The notes under the pieces are model-generated. The model was given only the letters and a program-made list of their open reading frames with translations. It made no database searches and was not told the origin of the DNA. From positions 1 through 64,000 of the forward strand of contig CAMLJM010000011.1 in assembly GCA_946480475.1 (NCBI GenBank): a stretch of 64,000 nt of DNA. The letters run 5' to 3'. Of the stretch, positions 59,924-64,000 are shown in pieces. Made by a program: the position numbers and the translations under genes. Within the stretch, counting starts at the first letter, position 1. Each line of letters opens with the position of its first letter. This DNA comes from an uncultured Alphaproteobacteria bacterium (lineage in GTDB: Bacteria; Pseudomonadota; Alphaproteobacteria; Micavibrionales; Micavibrionaceae).

Positions 59924-61572
59924 TGCTGTTGAGAATGAAAAGCTTGCGGAATGTGATGACGGCTGTTGCCATATCGGCATTGCTGCTGGGCTGTGCTGAT
60001 GCCAGTGTGCCGGGCGGTCGTAATGTAAACATCCCAACACCTAATCAGGCTGAGCAGCGTAAAGAGGCTGTAAACGAACGTCCTGATAGCGTGATGTATC
60101 TGCCGTTGGGCAAGGATGTTCTTATACCGGAGGTCAGTGTCGATGATCCGCTGCCGCAGGATATCGTGGGCCCGTTTGAACTGCGTTCCGAGACATTGGC
60201 GGGTGCTTTGCAACTGATCCTGGCTGATTACGAGGTGCCGCTGGCCTTTGAAACTGATGAAGGTCTAAACCGTCGGATTACTGTAGCGAATTTGAGCGGT
60301 CCTGTGGGCCAGGTTGTGCGCAATGTTTGTGGCCTGGCTGATCTTTATTGCAGCTACGAAAATGGCTTGCTGGTTGTTAAGGACCGTCAAACCTTCACAG
60401 TAAAAATTCCGCCGATCAGCCAGGACGCATCGTTCATGCAGAACGTGGCGACGGGCCTGCAGGCAGTGTTGGGCGAGGGGGCAAGCGTGACGGTTGATCC
60501 ATCGACCCGTACGCTCGTGTACCGCGCTTCCCAGCGTAGTGCGGAAGTCGCAGAGCGTTATTTCCAGCGTATGCGTTCAAGCACGGCATTGATTGTGTTC
60601 GAAACCTACATTTGGGAAGTGGCGCTCGACTCCGGTAACTCAGCGGGTATTCGCTGGAATTTGCTCGATAGTTTTGGCAAGTTTGCGGGCAATATCGATA
60701 TTTCCGGTACTGTGGGCGCTGACTTTACTAACCCGATCAGCATTGGTCTGCCGACAACGCAGGGTGCTGACGGTGGCCCGTTCTCGCCAACCAAAATCCT
60801 GGACTTCCTGTCTACCTTTGGAGCGGTAAAGACAATTTCCCAGCCGCAAATTACGGTTCTTTCCGGCTCCGAGGCCAAGTTGCGCGCTGCGGACACGCAG
60901 AACTATGTGGCCGAGGTTTCCGAAACGATTGATGATGGCCTGAGCCGTACATCGGTGAATACGGCATCCATCGATACGGGTTTCACGCTGACGATTGCCA
61001 GTGCCTGGGATAATGCAACGGTTTATGCTGACGTTGAAATCGTATTGACCGATGTATCTGAAATTGAAGACTTCGACTTCCAGTCCGGCGATGGCGGCAG
61101 CACGACCGTACAGCTTCCCAAATCAACTGAACGTGAGTTGACCACGCAGATCCGTGTTCGTCCTGGCGACTCTGTCTTGATCGCAGGCTTGGTGCGTGAA
61201 TCGGATGCGTACGATAAACAGGGCGTCGGTTTCATGAAACCGTTTATCCCCACAAGCCGTACGGTGACAAGCCGTAATCTTGAACTCGTGTTCCTGCTGC
61301 GTCCGCGCGTGATCGTATACACAAGCCCGAAAGAAGAAACGCATTTCAATGCTGTAAAATCATACGGTGAGCAGCCAAAAGCGGTTTCCCCGTCTGATCG
61401 CGTCATTAGCGAAGCTTTGACCCCTATGGAAGCGGCAACAGCTTATGAGGGCAAGAATATTCCGCCAGTGCCTACACCTGCGCCTTCTACGGCGCCTGTC
61501 CCTGTTCCGGTAGGGGAGCCCGTGCCGCTGGGTTCCGTTTCTCCTGATCTGATGGATCCATCGGGAGGCTAA
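59920..61572 (+). CDS. Secretin lipoprotein (type IVb pilus PilN-like)
   Basis: 550 residues. Signal with lipobox LLLGC (about residue 25), N0/N1-like domain (FELRSETLAGALQLILADYE), and a secretin homology domain (about 230-470: GAVKTISQPQITVLSGSEAK, TELTTQIRVRPGDSVLIAGL, VTSRNLELVFLLRPRVIVY). It should form the outer membrane channel of a type IVb pilus or type II-like system. A C-terminal Pro-rich tail (about 505-550) follows. It is coupled to the response regulator upstream and followed 9 bases later by a SPD-2-repeat protein gene. Confidence 0.9.
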   Translation: MMLLRMKSLRNVMTAVAISALLLGCADASVPGGRNVNIPTPNQAEQRKEAVNERPDSVMYLPLGKDVLIPEVSVDDPLPQDIVGPFELRSETLAGALQLILADYEVPLAFETDEGLNRRITVANLSGPVGQVVRNVCGLADLYCSYENGLLVVKDRQTFTVKIPPISQDASFMQNVATGLQAVLGEGASVTVDPSTRTLVYRASQRSAEVAERYFQRMRSSTALIVFETYIWEVALDSGNSAGIRWNLLDSFGKFAGNIDISGTVGADFTNPISIGLPTTQGADGGPFSPTKILDFLSTFGAVKTISQPQITVLSGSEAKLRAADTQNYVAEVSETIDDGLSRTSVNTASIDTGFTLTIASAWDNATVYADVEIVLTDVSEIEDFDFQSGDGGSTTVQLPKSTERELTTQIRVRPGDSVLIAGLVRESDAYDKQGVGFMKPFIPTSRTVTSRNLELVFLLRPRVIVYTSPKEETHFNAVKSYGEQPKAVSPSDRVISEALTPMEAATAYEGKNIPPVPTPAPSTAPVPVPVGEPVPLGSVSPDLMDPSGG

Positions 61573-61581
61573 AGAGAGATA

Positions 61582-63207
61582 ATGAAAAATTCACTACGCA
61601 CTTTTATGGCTTTGGGATTAATGGCGCTGGGGGCGGCTTCAATAGCCTCCCCGGCATTGGCGCAGACGGCTTTTGGCGATCCGCCGTCTCGTGGCGGTAC
61701 GGGTGGTGCATCCGGAGGTGGCGATCTTGTTCCTGTGCAGGCCGCTGTCGATGGGGGCCAGATTTCAGTGGGTGCGACTTCCCAGGTCGTGATTTTGTTC
61801 CGTAACGATAGCGGTCGTCCGCTGCAAGCGGGAGCAATCCAGTTGTATCCATCATCCACAGTCTCGGCAAACGTGGCTTTGAATAACTGTAGCAGTAAGA
61901 ACGCTGCGGGGGTTGTCGAAGAATTGGCTGCTGGCGCTGTCTGTGCCGTATCTGTATCGGTTAAGGGGTTACAGGCTGGTAGCTGGCGTACGGAATTTCT
62001 GATGCGTCACAGTGGCCGTGCGCGTCTGGTAACGGCAACGCTTTCCGGTACGGTGACAGCCGCTGATACGGGTGAAAAAGAATTTATCAGCGATATTGAA
62101 GCCATTCCGAACGAGTTGGACTTTGGCGATCTGGAATCGGCGCAGTCCGTCGTTCGTGGTGTTGTCCTGCGTAACATTACTTCTGAAGCTATCGATATCA
62201 ACGCGATCTATATTGAGGCAGCGGCGCAGTCAGGTTATTCCCTGCGTACGGACTGTTCAGTTTTGAATCCCGGCCAGGCTTGTATTGTCACTGTGACATG
62301 GTCCCCTGTTCTGGAGGGGCAGGCGAGCGGCGTGCTGCTGGTTGAGCATAATGGACCGACATCAGTCGCCAGTGTGATGCTGGATGGCGAATTCAATCCG
62401 ACGGAAACGGAACAGGCAAAACCGTTCCCGCGTGCCGTGCCGGGCAAGGGATTGCTGGTGGCTTCGCAGGAAGAGGTTGATTTTGGTGCGGGCGTCGCCA
62501 CAACGTCAGCCATCACGGTGTCCCTTGTGAATATCGGCGATGCGCCTTTGACGATAGGTGATGTGCAGATGGCAAGCGGCGATAATGGTGTCAGCATCAG
62601 CAAAAAGGGCTGTACAGCCAAAACCGTGCTTGAGCCTGTAGAGGCATGTCCTCTGACTTTGACGTGGTCGCCCGTGCGCGAAGGCGCAATTATTGATGAC
62701 GTTCAGGTAACACATGATGGTACGCGCGGTGTGCTGGTCCTTCCTGTGCGGGGCAGCTCCAACACTGTCATTTCTCAGGATACCAAAGCGGTTCGTATCG
62801 CCAGTGTGACGGACACGGCATCTCTCGAACCTGGCGAAACATTGTCATCGGCCCGTGAGACGGTTTTGGTGCGCGATGATAGCGTCGATCCGGCCAGCGT
62901 TCTGGATGGATTTGTCGTAACATCTCATTCGGCCAAGCGCGGCATTATTTCCGGCCCCGGCGGCAGCCGTATCGTATATGACGGCGAAGAAGTCGTGATT
63001 GGTGGATTCTTATGGAATGTCAATATTCGTTCAAGTGGCGTAGAATTCCGTAGTGGTGACGATAAAGTCCTGCTGCTTTTCGATCGTTCTTTATCATCTG
63101 TTAACCGTGTTACGGGACAATCAGGTAGTGGTTCGTCCAGCAGCAGCGGTTCCAGCACGTCTTCTTCCGCTAGCACCGCGACAACGACCGCAACCGGTAC
63201 CAACTAG
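61582..63207 (+). CDS. Periplasmic protein with three SPD-2/HYDIN-like Ig domains and a PilP-like tail
   Basis: 541 residues. Signal peptide (about 1-28, ending PALAQT). Three beta-sandwich repeats of the choice-of-anchor-D/ASPM-SPD-2-HYDIN type lie at about 45-155, 170-270 and 285-395, each with two Cys and a W-S-P or related strand (VTWSPVLEGQASGVLLVEHN, LTWSPVREGAIIDDVQVTHD). A C-terminal region (about 440-515, SGPGGSRIVYDGEEVVIGGF, LLLFDRSLS) resembles the PilP/GspC homology region. A Ser/Thr tail ends the chain. It probably bridges the secretin to the inner-membrane machine. Confidence 0.7.
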   Translation: MKNSLRTFMALGLMALGAASIASPALAQTAFGDPPSRGGTGGASGGGDLVPVQAAVDGGQISVGATSQVVILFRNDSGRPLQAGAIQLYPSSTVSANVALNNCSSKNAAGVVEELAAGAVCAVSVSVKGLQAGSWRTEFLMRHSGRARLVTATLSGTVTAADTGEKEFISDIEAIPNELDFGDLESAQSVVRGVVLRNITSEAIDINAIYIEAAAQSGYSLRTDCSVLNPGQACIVTVTWSPVLEGQASGVLLVEHNGPTSVASVMLDGEFNPTETEQAKPFPRAVPGKGLLVASQEEVDFGAGVATTSAITVSLVNIGDAPLTIGDVQMASGDNGVSISKKGCTAKTVLEPVEACPLTLTWSPVREGAIIDDVQVTHDGTRGVLVLPVRGSSNTVISQDTKAVRIASVTDTASLEPGETLSSARETVLVRDDSVDPASVLDGFVVTSHSAKRGIISGPGGSRIVYDGEEVVIGGFLWNVNIRSSGVEFRSGDDKVLLLFDRSLSSVNRVTGQSGSGSSSSSGSSTSSSASTATTTATGTN

Positions 63208-63245
63208 TTTTTCTTAAGAGCAGAAAGCGCATTTCTGTTTCTCAC

Positions 63246-64000
63246 ATGAGTGATCAGGATTTACCACCAGGCCTACCAGAGGCCACCGGCCCGGACACAG
63301 GCGCCCTCCCTGAAAGGAAGGGCGAGGATCGTCGTCAATCACCGGGATCGCCGCCCGGCGGTTTTGAGCGTCGTCAGTGGGGTGATCGTCGTCGTCGTAA
63401 TGCTGAGGGCCGTGAACGCTACCTTGATATGGTGCAGCGTGAACGTTCGGTCCTGCTGGAGCAGGGCGTAAGCCGTTCAACGGAACAGCTTCTGGATATG
63501 GCCGGTGTTACAGGCGCGTCTGAACATGAAACCGAAGAAGGTATTCGTGACCGCGCCACGGGCGATATGTTGCGCTCTGTGCTGCCGGTGCAATCGTGGC
63601 TGCCGCTCTCCATTCACCTGATCGGCCTGCAAGACGGCGTGATGCGTATTGCGCCATTGCATGAAATCAATGACCGCCAGATCAAGACGCTTTTATCGGC
63701 TGCTAACCGTTCCGGCTTTGCCGTGCAGCGCATTGAAGTCGAGATGTGGGATCGCGCTGAGCTGATCCAGACATTGCGCCGCGTGCATGATCTGTCTGCT
63801 GACCGCTCTGAAAAGACGCTCGCACAATGGCTTGCTGATATCGATAATGGCCTGCTGCTGAACCAGTTCCAGCGCGACATGCTGGCGGAAGCCCTGCAGA
63901 TGCGCGCATCCGATATTCACCTGCTGCAGGATAACAGCCCCGATACGCCAAACTGGATTAAATACCGTATCGACGGCGATCTGGTACCGATGCACTTGTT
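63246..64000 (+). CDS. GspE/PilB-type secretion ATPase, N-terminal part (runs off window)
   Basis: An open frame from the ATG at 63246 to the window end encodes about 251 residues. A polar N-terminal stretch (about 1-100) leads to a domain of the GspE N-terminal type. The last part (EALQMRASDIHLLQDNSPDT, then NWIKYRIDGDLVPM) is the start of the ATPase core, which reads ASDIH(I/L)...VRYRIDG in PilB/GspE/PilQ proteins. Walker motifs lie beyond the edge. It is the third gene of the secretin operon, 38 bases after the previous stop. The ribosome site is weak. Confidence 0.82.
   Translation, partial: MSDQDLPPGLPEATGPDTGALPERKGEDRRQSPGSPPGGFERRQWGDRRRRNAEGRERYLDMVQRERSVLLEQGVSRSTEQLLDMAGVTGASEHETEEGIRDRATGDMLRSVLPVQSWLPLSIHLIGLQDGVMRIAPLHEINDRQIKTLLSAANRSGFAVQRIEVEMWDRAELIQTLRRVHDLSADRSEKTLAQWLADIDNGLLLNQFQRDMLAEALQMRASDIHLLQDNSPDTPNWIKYRIDGDLVPMHL

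Noticed and set aside
63222..63238. Terminator between the SPD-2-repeat protein and the ATPase gene
   Set aside because: The CAGAAA/TTTCTG stem is only 6 AT-rich pairs with no T-run, so it is unlikely to terminate. The genes are probably one operon.

Overview
The window looks like a chromosome segment of an alphaproteobacterium of moderate GC, possibly from a poorly sampled lineage near Rhodospirillales or Micavibrio. This placement is inferred from gene content, not computed. The supporting content is an ETF-QO/TPR/ispE run, EcfG-type sigma factor and promoters, the DUF4175 and DUF4159 protein families, and a pyrB-plsY-dprA-topA-rnr-rpmG chain. I see no rRNA, insertion sequence, prophage or CRISPR array. 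There is one tRNA (Gln).

Layout. 1-6.9 kb: start of a uracil-DNA glycosylase gene, ETF-ubiquinone oxidoreductase, a TPR protein, ispE, and a PodJ-like coiled-coil/SEL1/peptidoglycan-binding protein. 7.2-13.5 kb: a large hybrid histidine kinase, a decayed Doc/Fic toxin tail, and a convergent pair of an FAD monooxygenase and an SDR/DUF4166 protein. 13.7-24 kb: tRNA-Gln, then a general stress response island. The island has an EcfG-like sigma factor, a hybrid kinase, an OmpR-type regulator, and many small envelope or stress proteins: glycine-zipper proteins, an OmpA lipoprotein, DUF883, entericidin, PRC-barrel, CsbD and several microproteins. Nine promoters of the form GGAAC-N16/17-(C/T/G)GTT sit just upstream of these genes, so the island appears to carry the regulon next to its sigma factor.

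24-38.7 kb: an outer-membrane-like protein, a relic of a MacB-type permease followed by an efflux outer membrane factor, then a MoxR/DUF58/VWA locus. At this locus two proteins that are normally single chains in alphaproteobacteria (DUF4175 and DUF4159 families) are each divided into two genes on opposite strands. In both cases the separated C-terminal part has its own signal peptide. This is the most unusual structure in the window.

38.9-46 kb: a ResB-CcsA fusion with a coupled TlpA/ResA thioredoxin (System II cytochrome c biogenesis, unexpected here), two divergent HTH regulators over a double palindromic operator, and a Lon-type protease with an unfamiliar N-terminus. 46-58.8 kb: housekeeping genes rpmG, rnr, topA, dprA, plsY and pyrB plus a CaiB-type CoA transferase. 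A small regulator/DUF2156 island lies between rnr and topA. 58.8-64 kb: type IVb-like pilus or secretion genes. These are a prepilin peptidase, a single-domain response regulator overlapping a lipoprotein secretin gene, a protein with SPD-2/HYDIN-like repeats and a PilP-like tail, and a GspE/PilB-type ATPase cut by the window edge.
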